In this document: one piece after another, positions 18,405-26,701 of the stretch
Position numbering within the stretch: position 1 is the stretch's first letter
Layout of the letters: each line of letters opens with the position of its first letter
Assembly: GCA_963798445.1 (NCBI GenBank)
Contig: CAWCTH010000002.1
Location: 558,001-622,000, forward strand
Reading direction: 5' to 3'
DNA from: DASXAI01 sp963798445
GTDB taxonomy: Bacteria; Actinomycetota; Acidimicrobiia; Acidimicrobiales; Ilumatobacteraceae
DNA: 64,000 bases
The notes under the pieces: generated by a model
The model's database searches: none
What the model was told of the DNA's origin: nothing
What the model saw: the letters and a program-made list of their open reading frames with translations, nothing else
Translations under genes and position numbers: made by a program

Positions 18405-19382
18405 ATGAGAGCTGTCCTGTGCAAGGCCTTCGGACCGCCCGAGTCACTGGTCGTCGAAGAGGTCGACGACCCGTCGGCCGGACCGGGCCAGATCGTCATC
18501 GACGTGAAGGCGTGCGCCGTCAACTTCCCCGACGTCTTGATGATCCAAGACCTGTACCAGTTCAAGCCGGCGTTGCCGTTCAGCCCGGGGGGCGAGGTCG
18601 CCGGTGTCGTGAGCGCCATCGGCGACGGGGTCGAGGGGATAGAGCTCGGTCAGGAGGTGTTCGCCGGGACGGGCTTCGGCGGTCTGGCCGAGAAGGTGGC
18701 GCTGAAGGCATCGTCGGCCATACCCGTGCCGAAGGGCGTGGACCTGGTGCACGCCTCCGCCTTCCTGAACGCCTACGGCACCTCGTACCACGCGCTCAAG
18801 GACCGCGCCGACCTGCAGCCCGGCGAGACGCTGCTCGTGCTCGGCGCCGCCGGCGGCGTGGGCCTGGCCGCAGTGGAGCTCGGGGCACTGATGGGCGCCA
18901 CGGTGATCGCCGCCGCCTCGACCGACAAGAAGCTGGCGGTGTGCCGCGAGCACGGCGCCTCGCTCACCATCAACTACGACACCGAGGACCTGAAGCTGCG
19001 CATCCGCGAGCTCACCGGCGGCGCCGGCGCCAACGTGGTCTACGACCCGGTGGGCGGACGCTACGCCGAGCCCGCCCTGCGCTCCACGGCCTGGGAAGGC
19101 CGGTTCCTGGTGATCGGGTTCACCGACGGCATCCCGAAGATCCCGCTCAACCTCCCGCTGCTGAAGGCGTGCTCGGTGGTGGGCGTCTTCTTCGGCGCGT
19201 TCGCGGCGCGTGAGCCCGAGCACACCGCCGTCAACCTGCAGGAGCTGGTGGCGTTCTGGGAGGCCGGGAAGCTCCATCCCCACGTGTCGACGACGTACCC
19301 GATCGAGCGCGCCGCCGAGGCCATCAGGGAGCTGGCCGACCGCCGGGCCGAGGGCAAGGTCGTCGTGGTGATGGACGGCTGA
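18405..19382 (+). CDS. Zinc-independent MDR-family NADPH:quinone oxidoreductase-like
   Basis: A 325-residue medium-chain reductase. The N-terminal GroES-like domain begins MRAVLCKAFGPPESLVVEE; residues 140-150 are the Rossmann LGAAGGVGLAA; the protein lacks the Cys/His zinc ligands of alcohol dehydrogenases, as in quinone oxidoreductase and enoyl reductase members. It probably reduces an activated alkene or quinone with NADPH. ATG 18405 is 46 nt from the divergent BKACE start, so the two may share a promoter region. Confidence 0.9.
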   Translation: MRAVLCKAFGPPESLVVEEVDDPSAGPGQIVIDVKACAVNFPDVLMIQDLYQFKPALPFSPGGEVAGVVSAIGDGVEGIELGQEVFAGTGFGGLAEKVALKASSAIPVPKGVDLVHASAFLNAYGTSYHALKDRADLQPGETLLVLGAAGGVGLAAVELGALMGATVIAAASTDKKLAVCREHGASLTINYDTEDLKLRIRELTGGAGANVVYDPVGGRYAEPALRSTAWEGRFLVIGFTDGIPKIPLNLPLLKACSVVGVFFGAFAAREPEHTAVNLQELVAFWEAGKLHPHVSTTYPIERAAEAIRELADRRAEGKVVVVMDG

Positions 19383-19498
19383 TCGACCCGTTGACTCCCG
19401 GGACGGGATCGGGTCCTTGACGCCATGTCAGGCTAGTTTCAGCCCTGGCCTGCGCCGGACGTGGCGCGGCCACGGATCGAGTCAAGGGGACCGCCGTC

Positions 19499-20749
19499 AT
19501 GCCCATGAACGTGAAGCCCGTGCCCACGCTCGACGAGCGCATCAACGACATCCGCATGCGCACCGCCGAGATCATCAACGACGAGATCCTGCCCAACGAG
19601 CGCAAGCTGTGGCGGGGCCGCTCGAACGGGGCCACCGACGTCGAGCGCAAGGAGTCGAAGGAGCTGCGGCGGCACGTGAAGGAGCGGGTGAAGAGCGCGG
19701 GCCTCTGGGCGCCGCACCTGCCCCAGGAGTACGGCGGCATGGGCCTCGACTTCCTGGCCCACGCCTACATGAACGAGGTGCTCGCCTACGGCGTCGGCGC
19801 CGGCGCCCTCTTCGGTGTGGTGGCGCCCAACTCGGGCAACCAGACCATCTTGGTGAAGTACGGCACCAAGGAGCAGAAGGAGAAGTGGCTCCTCCCGCTC
19901 ATCGACGGTGAGATGGAGTCGGGCTTCTCCATGACCGAGCCCGAGAACCCCGGCTCCGATCCTCGCTCGCTCACCACCAGCGCGGTGCGCGAGGGCGACG
20001 AGTGGGTCATCAACGGCCACAAGTGGTTCACCTCGAACGGTTTCGCGGCCGACTTCTTCATCGTGATGTGCCGGGTGCAGGATGACAGCGGCCAGTTCCG
20101 GCCCGGCCAGATGGCACAGATCATCGTGCCGACCGACACCCCTGGCCTCACCGTCGTGCGGGGCGTGGGTGTGTGGGGCTCGGAGTCGTCGGACCACTGC
20201 GAGGTGCTGTACGAGGACGTCCGGGTCCCGCTCGACAACATCCTCGGGCGGGTCGGCGACGGCCACAGGGCGGCGCAAGATCGTCTTGGCGCCGGGCGCA
20301 TCTTTCATTGCATGACCTCTGTGGGCCAGATGTGGCGGGCCTTCGACCTCATGGTGGAGCGCTCGATCAGCCGCAAGGTCCACGGGGGCCTGCAGAAGGA
20401 CAAGCAGTTCATCCAGGGCTTCATCGCCGACAGCTACATGGACATCACCGCGGCCAGGCTCATGACGATCAACGCCGCCGAGAAGACCGATCGCGACGAC
20501 CAGGCCGCCCGCATCGACATCTCCGCCATCAAGGTGTTCGTGCCCGCCGCCTACAGCCGGGTCGTCGACCGGGCCATCCAGGTGTGGGGGGCCGCCGGTG
20601 TGTCGAGCGATCTGCCCCTGGCCGGCATGTTCCACGGCGCCCGCACCCTGCGCATCGCCGACGGCCCCGACGAGGTGCACCGCGTCCTCATCGCCAAGAA
20701 CGTCATCGGCGCCTACGAGCACGGCGACGGCTGGGACTTCGGCAACTGA
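19499..20749 (+). CDS. Acyl-CoA dehydrogenase
   Basis: A 416-residue flavoprotein with the standard domains: N-terminal helices (PHLPQEYGGMGLD), central beta domain (SGFSMTEPENPGSD, the FAD/substrate motif, and WFTSNGFAADFF), and C-terminal helices ending VWGAAGVSSDLPLAGM and IADGPDEVHRVLIAKN. It oxidises an acyl-CoA to the enoyl-CoA and passes electrons to ETF. ATG 19499 is used; ATG 19505 is possible. It follows the MDR reductase in the same direction after ~115 nt. Confidence 0.9.
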   Translation: MPMNVKPVPTLDERINDIRMRTAEIINDEILPNERKLWRGRSNGATDVERKESKELRRHVKERVKSAGLWAPHLPQEYGGMGLDFLAHAYMNEVLAYGVGAGALFGVVAPNSGNQTILVKYGTKEQKEKWLLPLIDGEMESGFSMTEPENPGSDPRSLTTSAVREGDEWVINGHKWFTSNGFAADFFIVMCRVQDDSGQFRPGQMAQIIVPTDTPGLTVVRGVGVWGSESSDHCEVLYEDVRVPLDNILGRVGDGHRAAQDRLGAGRIFHCMTSVGQMWRAFDLMVERSISRKVHGGLQKDKQFIQGFIADSYMDITAARLMTINAAEKTDRDDQAARIDISAIKVFVPAAYSRVVDRAIQVWGAAGVSSDLPLAGMFHGARTLRIADGPDEVHRVLIAKNVIGAYEHGDGWDFGN

Positions 20750-20788
20750 GCTAGGGCCCCGCCCCGCGCGCCGTTTCGTGCACAGCCT

Positions 20789-20878
20789 GTGCGCGAAAGG
20801 GTGCCCCCACGCCCATAGCTGCACAGGGTGCGCGAAACGGGGCAGGTGGCGGGGGGGAAGGTCGTGCGCGAAGGGGCA
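20789..20878. repeat. Three short GTGCGCGAAA-type direct repeats in a 517-nt gap
   Basis: The gap between the two acyl-CoA dehydrogenase genes (20750-21266) holds no convincing gene. Its first half has three near copies of TGCGCGAAA followed by G-rich sequence, near 20790, 20829 and 20864, with an inverted match CGTTTCGTGCAC at about 20772. Further on is a GGCGGACGG tandem run near 20900-20925. The second half of the gap holds the dispersed repeat. Confidence 0.45.
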
Positions 20879-20967
20879 GCCGGACGGCACGGACTTGGCG
20901 GACGGGGCGGACGGGGCGGACGAGCCACGGTTGGTGGCGGCGACGGCGCCCGGCGAGACCTCTCCGA

Positions 20968-21115
20968 CGGGAACCACGCTGGGTGACGGATTCGGGGGTC
21001 GTGCTCGGTGCATCTGCGCTTCTGGGTGCAGAAGTGCCGCACATCTGACACTCTCACGCACCGAGAAGCAGCGACAGCCGCCGCCGCCGACCGCGGAGCG
21101 CGACGACGGCCGGCC
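20968..21115. repeat. Dispersed intergenic repeat, copy A
   Basis: Core 21002-21067 begins TGCTCGGTGCATCTGCGCTT and ends GCACCGAGAA, so its ends are an inverted repeat. It matches copy B at about 58 of 66 core positions by hand alignment, and similarity extends into both flanks (GGAACCCACGCTG-like upstream, CGCCGACC-like downstream). Copies B (43878-44025) and C (50008-50150) lie in other intergenic gaps. No long ORF supports it being a protein gene. Confidence 0.75.
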
Positions 21116-21266
21116 GAGGTGGCCGGATCGCCGTCCGCCCCGGCCGTTGTCGAGATCACGCGGCGTGCGACCAGCCACCATCCCGCGGCCGCTGGGTCCG
21201 CCGTCGGCACCTCGCTCGGCTCGGCGGGGCCGGGCTACCGTCGCGACGGGGGAAGGAGCCGACGAC

Positions 21267-22487
21267 GTGGATGCCCAGGGTGAGCTCAACTCGATCCGCT
21301 CGGAGGTGTCGGCGTGGCTCGACGCCAACTGGCAGCCGGGCCGGCCGCGCAAGGAGTGGCTGCCGATGGTGGTCGACGCCGGCTACGCCGTGCCGACGTG
21401 GCCTCGGGCGTGGTTCGGTCTCGAGCTCGACGGCGACCAGGCGACCGTCGTGGCCGACGAGTTCCGCCGCCGCGGCACGCCGGGTTCCCGCCAGGACATC
21501 CACAACCTCTGGGCCAACACCGTCCTCGCCTTCGGCACCGACAGCCTGAAAGAGCGCTTCATACGACCGCTGCTGCTCGACCAGGTCGACATGTGCCTCC
21601 TGTACTCCGAGCCCGGCGCCGGCTCCGACCTGGCCGGCCTGCAGACCCGCGCCGTGCGCGATGGCGACGAGTTCGTCGTGAACGGCCAGAAGGTGTGGAC
21701 CTCGGGCGCCCGGAAGGCCGCGTACGGCATGCTGATCGCCCGCACCGACTGGGACGTTCCGAAGCATCGGGGCATTTCGTTCTTCTGGTTCCCGATGCAA
21801 CAACCCGGTGTGGAGGTTCGTCCCATCAAGCAGATCACCGGCGAGGCGCACTTCAACGAAGTGTTCATCACCGACGGTCGCGTGCCCGCCGACAACCTGC
21901 TCGGCGAGCTCAACAACGGGTGGCGCGTGCTGCAGACGGCACTGGCGTACGAGCGCTCGGTGATGGGCGATGTCGCTCGCGGTCCCCGAGCCGGTGGGCG
22001 CCCGGCCGAGGAGATGGGTGAGCCGGCCGAGGGCGGTGTGTCGGGCGCCGAGGTCGACCTCGTGGCGCTCGTCAAGGCCACGGGGCGTGGCAACGATCCG
22101 GTGCTGCGCCAGGGCGTCACCGAGGTCAACTCGATGCGACTCGTGAACCGATGGAACGCGCAGCGAGCCAAGGCCCAGCTGGAACAGGGTTCGTCGTCGC
22201 CGATCCTGTCGTTGGGCAAGCTGGCCATGTCCGGGATACTGCACCGCGGTGCGCGCGTGCAGGGCGCCATCATCGGTACCGAGGCCCTCCTGGAAGGGCC
22301 CGATCATCCCGAGGGTGATGCGGCCAACTTCCTCGCCCTCAACGCTTACTTCACGTCCATCGGCGGCGGCACCGATCAGATCCAGCGCAACATCATCGGC
22401 GAGCGGGTGCTCGGGCTGCCGCGGGAACCCGAAGTGGACCGTGACGTGCCGTTCCGTGACGTCACGAAGGCATCTGTCACCCGCTGA
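21267..22487 (+). CDS. Acyl-CoA dehydrogenase (large-insert type)
   Basis: A 406-residue protein of the acyl-CoA dehydrogenase fold. GTG 21267 has a GGGGGAAGGAGCC ribosome site upstream; the open frame reaching far upstream is shadow. Conserved parts: LLYSEPGAGSDLAGLQ, WTSGARKAAYGML, RPIKQITGEAHFNEV, and the C-terminal FLALNAYFTSIGGGTDQIQ and NIIGERVLGLPREP. Together with the preceding dehydrogenase this region looks like a paired acyl-CoA or steroid-CoA oxidation step; side-chain substrate unknown. Confidence 0.88.
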   Translation: MDAQGELNSIRSEVSAWLDANWQPGRPRKEWLPMVVDAGYAVPTWPRAWFGLELDGDQATVVADEFRRRGTPGSRQDIHNLWANTVLAFGTDSLKERFIRPLLLDQVDMCLLYSEPGAGSDLAGLQTRAVRDGDEFVVNGQKVWTSGARKAAYGMLIARTDWDVPKHRGISFFWFPMQQPGVEVRPIKQITGEAHFNEVFITDGRVPADNLLGELNNGWRVLQTALAYERSVMGDVARGPRAGGRPAEEMGEPAEGGVSGAEVDLVALVKATGRGNDPVLRQGVTEVNSMRLVNRWNAQRAKAQLEQGSSSPILSLGKLAMSGILHRGARVQGAIIGTEALLEGPDHPEGDAANFLALNAYFTSIGGGTDQIQRNIIGERVLGLPREPEVDRDVPFRDVTKASVTR

Positions 22488-22536
22488 TCCGCTCGCGTCG
22501 ACCGCAGTCGCAGAACAGGGTCGTAGGATCGATCAC

Positions 22537-23523
22537 GTGCCTGCCCGTTCGGAGACCACGACCAGCACCGACATCCAACCGGACGATCTGGAGATCTACC
22601 GGCGGGAGCTGACTGGCTACTGCTACCGCATGCTCGGCTCGTTCTTCGAGGCCGAGGACGCCGTGCAGGAGACCATGATGCGGGCGTGGAAGGGCATCGA
22701 CGGCTTCGAGGGCCGGTCGGCCGTGCGTTCGTGGCTCTACCGCATCGCCACCAACGTGTGCCTCGACCAGTTGCGCGGCCGCCAGCGCCGGGCCACGCCC
22801 ATGGACATGGGGCCCGCCGGCACGCCTCAGTCGTTCCGTGGCGCCACCCGCCCCGAGAACGCCTGGGTGACGCCGGCCCCCGACGCCCGCGTCATGCTCG
22901 ACGACACCGATGACCCTGCGGAGGTGGCGGCGTCTCGAGAGAGCATCCGCCTGGCTTTCGTGACCGCCCTCCAACACCTGCCCGCCCGCCAACGCGCCGT
23001 GCTCATCCTGCGAGAGGTGCTGCGCTGGCAGGCGTCGGAAGTAGCCGAGCTGCTCGACACCACGGTCGCGTCGGTGAACAGCGCCCTCCAGCGGGCGCGG
23101 GCCACCCTGGCCGACCTCGACCTGCGGGATCCACACGTCGGTGTCACCGACGCCGAGCAGCAGGCGCTCGTGGCTCGCTACGTCGACGCCTTCGAGCGCT
23201 ACGACATCGCCTCGCTGGTGACCCTGTTGCACGACGACGCCGTCATGTCGATGCCGCCGTACGACTTCTGGCTGCAGGGATCGGAGCAGATGGGTCAGTG
23301 GTTCCTGGGCGCCGGCTCGGGCTGCCGCGGCTCGCGTCTGATCGCCACGACAGCCAACGGCTGCGCCGCGTTCGGCTCCTACCGGCCCGACGGCCGCGGC
23401 GGGCACGACGCGTGGGCGCTGCAGGTCCTCGAGATCTCAGACGACCGGATCGTGGGACACCACAACTTCCTCGACACCGAGATCTTCGCCGCCTTCGGGC
23501 TCCCCACCCATCTGGAGCCCTAG
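22537..23523 (+). CDS. ECF sigma factor with SnoaL-like C-terminal domain (TIGR02960-like)
   Basis: A 328-residue sigma factor. Region 2 (YCYRMLGSFFEAEDAVQE, RSWLYRIATNVCLDQLRG) and region 4 (LPARQRAVLILREVLRW, LLDTTVASVNSALQRAR) are complete. Residues ~200-328 form a SnoaL/NTF2-like domain (DRIVGHHNFLDTEIF) as in SigJ/SigG-type ECFs, which use the extra domain in place of a classical anti-sigma. GTG 22537 is the start. A STAS-like gene is antisense and overlaps its last 87 nt. The regulatory target is unknown. Confidence 0.85.
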   Translation: MPARSETTTSTDIQPDDLEIYRRELTGYCYRMLGSFFEAEDAVQETMMRAWKGIDGFEGRSAVRSWLYRIATNVCLDQLRGRQRRATPMDMGPAGTPQSFRGATRPENAWVTPAPDARVMLDDTDDPAEVAASRESIRLAFVTALQHLPARQRAVLILREVLRWQASEVAELLDTTVASVNSALQRARATLADLDLRDPHVGVTDAEQQALVARYVDAFERYDIASLVTLLHDDAVMSMPPYDFWLQGSEQMGQWFLGAGSGCRGSRLIATTANGCAAFGSYRPDGRGGHDAWALQVLEISDDRIVGHHNFLDTEIFAAFGLPTHLEP

Positions 23524-23793
23524 GTCCGGCCCAACCTCCTCGTCGGTCACCACGTGGGCCAACCCGAGAAGGTCGAGCAGCCCCAGCAAGTCGGCGCTGG
23601 CGTGACGCAGCCGGATCGAGCAACCCAACCGGCGCGCGACGAGTTGCAGCCGGGCGAGGGCGTCCACGAGGGCGACGTCGGGACGCGCCGCGCCGTCCAC
23701 GGGCCAGCTCGCCACCTCGTCGCCGTCAGATGCGCGTAAGACGATCATCGCCCCCGCGTCACCGGTCAGCACGACCGCCGTCAGCTCGGCCAT
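23437..23793 (-). CDS. Small STAS-like protein overlapping the ECF sigma gene
   Basis: A 118-residue product. The segment LVDALARLQLVARRLGCSI is the helical turn of STAS/anti-sigma-antagonist domains, followed by HASADLLGLLDLLGLAHVV. The C-terminal ~35 residues overlap the sigma gene on the other strand and are acidic. It lacks an obvious conserved phosphorylatable Ser, so it may bind rather than be a switchable antagonist. The convergent overlap suggests a linked regulatory unit with the sigma factor. Confidence 0.55.
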   Translation of the reverse strand: MAELTAVVLTGDAGAMIVLRASDGDEVASWPVDGAARPDVALVDALARLQLVARRLGCSIRLRHASADLLGLLDLLGLAHVVTDEEVGPDLGLQMGGEPEGGEDLGVEEVVVSHDPVV

Positions 23794-23905
23794 CGGTTCG
23801 GGGTCGTGGTGGGGTGGGGTCGGCAGCGGTCCTCCTCCGGCTACTCCAGCTGCTCCGTCTCTGGAGAGGTGCGACTGCGCCGGATGTCACAACTCATCGG
23901 TGGGG

Positions 23906-25009
23906 CTACTGGTGCAGATCGATCACGGTGCGCAGACCCCGACCGGCCTGCATGTCGTCGAAGGCGGCGGGGATCTCCGCCAGCGAGCGGGTCGCGGTCA
24001 CCATGTGCTCGAGGTCGAGGCGGCCGGAGCGCCACAGCGCCAGCAGGCGGGGGAACTCGAAGTGCGGGTTCGACGAGCCCAGGAACGACCCGGTCACCTT
24101 CTTCTCCGCCAGCGCCCACGCGATGACCGGCATCTCGACCTGATCGGTGAACGCGGGCACGCCGACGATCGTGACGGACCCGCCAGCGCGGACGGCCATG
24201 AGGCCACTGGTGATGCTGGCCGGCGTGGCGGCCGTGTCGATGGCGTGGTCGAGGCCGATGCCGGCCGTGAGGTCGAAGGCGACACTCGCGACATCGTCGG
24301 TGCTGGGGTCGAGCAGGTCCGTCACCCCGAAGGCGAGTGACTGCTCGCGGCGGGCGGCGACCGGATCGACGCCGACGATGCGCGACGCCCCAGCGAGCCG
24401 CGCGCCCTGCACCGCCGAGATGCCCACGCCGCCGAGGCCGAGCACCATCACGGTGTCACCCACGCCGACCTTGGCGGTGTTGAGCACCGCCCCGACACCG
24501 GTCTGCACCGCGCAGCCCAAGAGGCATGCCACTTCGAGCGGTGTGTCGTCCGGGACCTTCACCGCACAACTCGACGGCGCCACCACTTGCTCGGCGAAGC
24601 CACCCAGCCCGACGCCTCGGTAGACGACGGCGCCGTCCCTCGAGAGTCGAGTACCGCCGTCGGGCAGCACGCCGGTGGCCACACCGTTGCCGAGCAAGCA
24701 GAGGTGCATCGCGCCGCGGACGCAGAAGTAGCAACGACCGCACTGGGGCTGGAGCGTGAGGATGACCTTGTCGCCCTCGGCCAGGCCCGTAACCCCGGCG
24801 CCGACGGCGTCGACGATGCCGGCGGCCTCGTGGCCCAGGATGACCGGGAACGGCGTCGGCAGGTCGCCGTGCACGAAGTGGAGGTCGGAGTGACACACCC
24901 CGCAGTAGCTGATGGCGACCCGGACCTCACCCGGCCGGGGGTCCTCCACGGCGACGTCATCGACGACGATCAGCTCAGCACCTTGTTCTTCCAGCAACGA
25001 AGCACGCAT
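23906..25009 (-). CDS. Zinc-dependent alcohol dehydrogenase (MDR class)
   Basis: A 367-residue enzyme. ISYCGVCHSDLHFVHGD gives the catalytic zinc Cys, LGHEAAGIV the catalytic His-Glu, and CGRCYFCVRGAMHLC the four structural-zinc cysteines; LGLGGVGISAVQGARL is the Rossmann motif. The layout is close to actinobacterial NDMA-dependent or formaldehyde/aldehyde-type dehydrogenases, but the co-factor cannot be read from sequence. ATG 25009 is chosen; the longer frame adds a low-complexity start. Confidence 0.88.
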   Translation of the reverse strand: MRASLLEEQGAELIVVDDVAVEDPRPGEVRVAISYCGVCHSDLHFVHGDLPTPFPVILGHEAAGIVDAVGAGVTGLAEGDKVILTLQPQCGRCYFCVRGAMHLCLLGNGVATGVLPDGGTRLSRDGAVVYRGVGLGGFAEQVVAPSSCAVKVPDDTPLEVACLLGCAVQTGVGAVLNTAKVGVGDTVMVLGLGGVGISAVQGARLAGASRIVGVDPVAARREQSLAFGVTDLLDPSTDDVASVAFDLTAGIGLDHAIDTAATPASITSGLMAVRAGGSVTIVGVPAFTDQVEMPVIAWALAEKKVTGSFLGSSNPHFEFPRLLALWRSGRLDLEHMVTATRSLAEIPAAFDDMQAGRGLRTVIDLHQ

Positions 25010-25112
25010 GGCGGCATTCTTACCGCGCCTGTTCTGATGCGCGTTGTGTGCCGCATAGGACGTCAACGCGCATCAGTTCGTCCGGGAGCGGTAGCGAGCG
25101 TTGGCCAACGGG

Positions 25113-25186
25113 TGGGCGCGGAGGGACTCGAACCCCCGACGTCTGCCATGTAAAGGCAGCGCTCTGACCAGCTGAGCTACGCGCCC
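25113..25186 (-). tRNA. tRNA-Val (anticodon TAC)
   Basis: 74 nt with acceptor stem GGGCGCG/CGCGCCC, D-arm, anticodon stem CTGCC/GGCAG around a TTTACAT loop (anticodon TAC) and T-arm GGGGGTTCGAGTCCC. CCA is not encoded. It lies between the alcohol dehydrogenase and a divergently read sigma factor gene. Confidence 0.95.
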
Positions 25187-25220
25187 GAGAAGCAACGAGC
25201 CTACCGACCGAGGGTCCGCG

Positions 25221-26204
25221 GTGACGGACGACCCGTTGGCTACCGTGCTCGCCATGGGCGTGCGAAGCGCAGCGGGTGGCGAGCTGCTCCGCCGTTACCT
25301 CGATGAGATCGGTGCTCATCCGCTGCTCACCGCCGCTGACGAAGAGCGCCTCGGGCGCGCCCTCGAAGCCGGACGAGACGCCACGACCGAGCTCGATGGC
25401 GGCGGTCGCATCGGGCCGCGGCGCCGCGCCGAGCTGGCGGCTCTGCTCGACGACGCCGCCGACGCGCGCCGCTGCTTCATCCAAGCCAACCTTCGGCTCG
25501 TGGTGTCGGTGGCGCGCCGCTACCAGTCGAGCGGGCTGGCGTTGCTCGACCTCATCCAGGAGGGCAACCTCGGGCTCATGCGCGCCGTCGAGAAGTTCGA
25601 CCATCGGCGCGGGTTCAAGTTCTCCACGTACGCGACGTGGTGGATCCGCCAGGCGATCGGCCGGGCCATCGCCGACAGCTCCCGCACCATCCGGGTGCCG
25701 GCCCATGTGCGGGAGAACTACGGCCTCATCGACGCCAGCACCGAGCGCCTCGCCGCCCTGCTGGACCGCCAGCCCACGGCCGTCGAGATCGCCGCCGACA
25801 CCGGGCTCACCACCGAGCGGGTCGAGCTGGTGCAGCGTCACCGCTCGCATCTGCTGTCGCTGTCGGCGCGGCTCTCCCAGGACTCTGACACCGAGTTGGC
25901 CGACACCATCGTCGACATGGACGCGCTGGCGCCGTACGAGGAAGCGGCGGCGGCCCTGGAGCGCGAGGCCCTACGGGTCCAGCTCGGCCGGCTGTCCGAG
26001 CGGGAACGGCGTGTGCTCACGCTGCGCTTCGGCCTGGACCGCCCCGCACCGCAAACGCTGGCCGAGATCGGCGAGGAGTTCGCCCTCACCCGCGAGCGCA
26101 TCCGCCAGATCGAGGCTCGCGCCCTTGGCAAGCTACGCCACCCGAGCGTCGCCCGGTTGTGGTCCCACGACCATCCCGACGCCGCCCTACCGCAGGCTCG
26201 CTGA
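25221..26204 (+). CDS. Primary-type sigma-70 factor (SigB/SigA-like, short N-terminus)
   Basis: A 327-residue sigma factor with region 1.2 (LLRRYLDEIGAHPLL), complete region 2 (ANLRLVVSVARRYQ, LIQEGNLGLMRAVEKFD, FSTYATWWIRQAI), region 3 and region 4.2 (LTRERIRQIEARALGKLRHP). Unlike SigA at 36 kb it has no region 1.1, so it is probably an alternative group-2 sigma. GTG 25221 is the start. It is convergent with the NUDIX gene. Target promoters unknown. Confidence 0.9.
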   Translation: MTDDPLATVLAMGVRSAAGGELLRRYLDEIGAHPLLTAADEERLGRALEAGRDATTELDGGGRIGPRRRAELAALLDDAADARRCFIQANLRLVVSVARRYQSSGLALLDLIQEGNLGLMRAVEKFDHRRGFKFSTYATWWIRQAIGRAIADSSRTIRVPAHVRENYGLIDASTERLAALLDRQPTAVEIAADTGLTTERVELVQRHRSHLLSLSARLSQDSDTELADTIVDMDALAPYEEAAAALEREALRVQLGRLSERERRVLTLRFGLDRPAPQTLAEIGEEFALTRERIRQIEARALGKLRHPSVARLWSHDHPDAALPQAR

Positions 26205-26221
26205 CCCGACAGGGAACGCGC

Positions 26222-26701
26222 CTAGCCGGCTTGGCGGCGGGCCAGCGCTGCGAGTGCGTCGGCCGTCTCCCGCTGCAGCTCCGGGCGGTTGCCGCGCGCG
26301 AACCACCGGCACTCCACGATCTCCGGCGAGACCGGCACCGCCGCGCTCGGGTCAACGCCATCGGTGAGTCGGGCCGCGTAGACGACGTCGACGCGTCGCT
26401 CACCCGGATCCACCACGACCGCCGGCTCGCCGATGAGCGAGACGACGACACCGACCTCCTCCCGCACTTCGCGCCGGGCACCGTCGGCCACGTTCTCGCC
26501 GGCGCGACAGAGCCCGCCGGGCACGCCCCAGCGCGGGCGGTAGCTGTGGCGGACGAAGAGCACGGCGCCGTCGGGGCGTTCGATGACGCACATCGCGCCC
26601 ACGGTGTACGACGGGCTGAGGAGGTGCACCGCGGCGATGCGCAAGCGGGGCGGCAACCGCCGGAACACGCGCAGCAGCGCCCGGTGCACGGCGCGCTTCA
26701 C
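26222..26701 (-). CDS. NUDIX hydrolase
   Basis: A 159-residue protein. After a ~36-residue N-terminal helix (KRAVHRALLRVFRRLPPRLR) the domain starts MCVIERPDGAVLFVRH, with the NUDIX box GGLCRAGENVADGARREV-REEVG (Glu-rich metal helix) at about residues 65-90. It hydrolyses a nucleoside diphosphate linked to X. GTG 26701 overlaps the stop of the upstream IMPase gene (GTGA, 4 nt), so the two are translationally coupled. The N-terminal extension could be a membrane-associating helix. Confidence 0.85.
   Translation of the reverse strand: MKRAVHRALLRVFRRLPPRLRIAAVHLLSPSYTVGAMCVIERPDGAVLFVRHSYRPRWGVPGGLCRAGENVADGARREVREEVGVVVSLIGEPAVVVDPGERRVDVVYAARLTDGVDPSAAVPVSPEIVECRWFARGNRPELQRETADALAALARRQAG

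Noticed and set aside
20598..21266. Upstream extension of the second acyl-CoA dehydrogenase to ATG 20598
   Set aside because: It would overlap the previous gene and include the repeat; family members begin at the GTG 21267 position with a good ribosome site.
23437..23523. Treating the STAS-like frame's end as part of the sigma gene only
   Set aside because: The overlap is real in both frames and the upstream ~85 residues of the STAS-like gene have their own fold pattern, so the gene was kept with moderate confidence.
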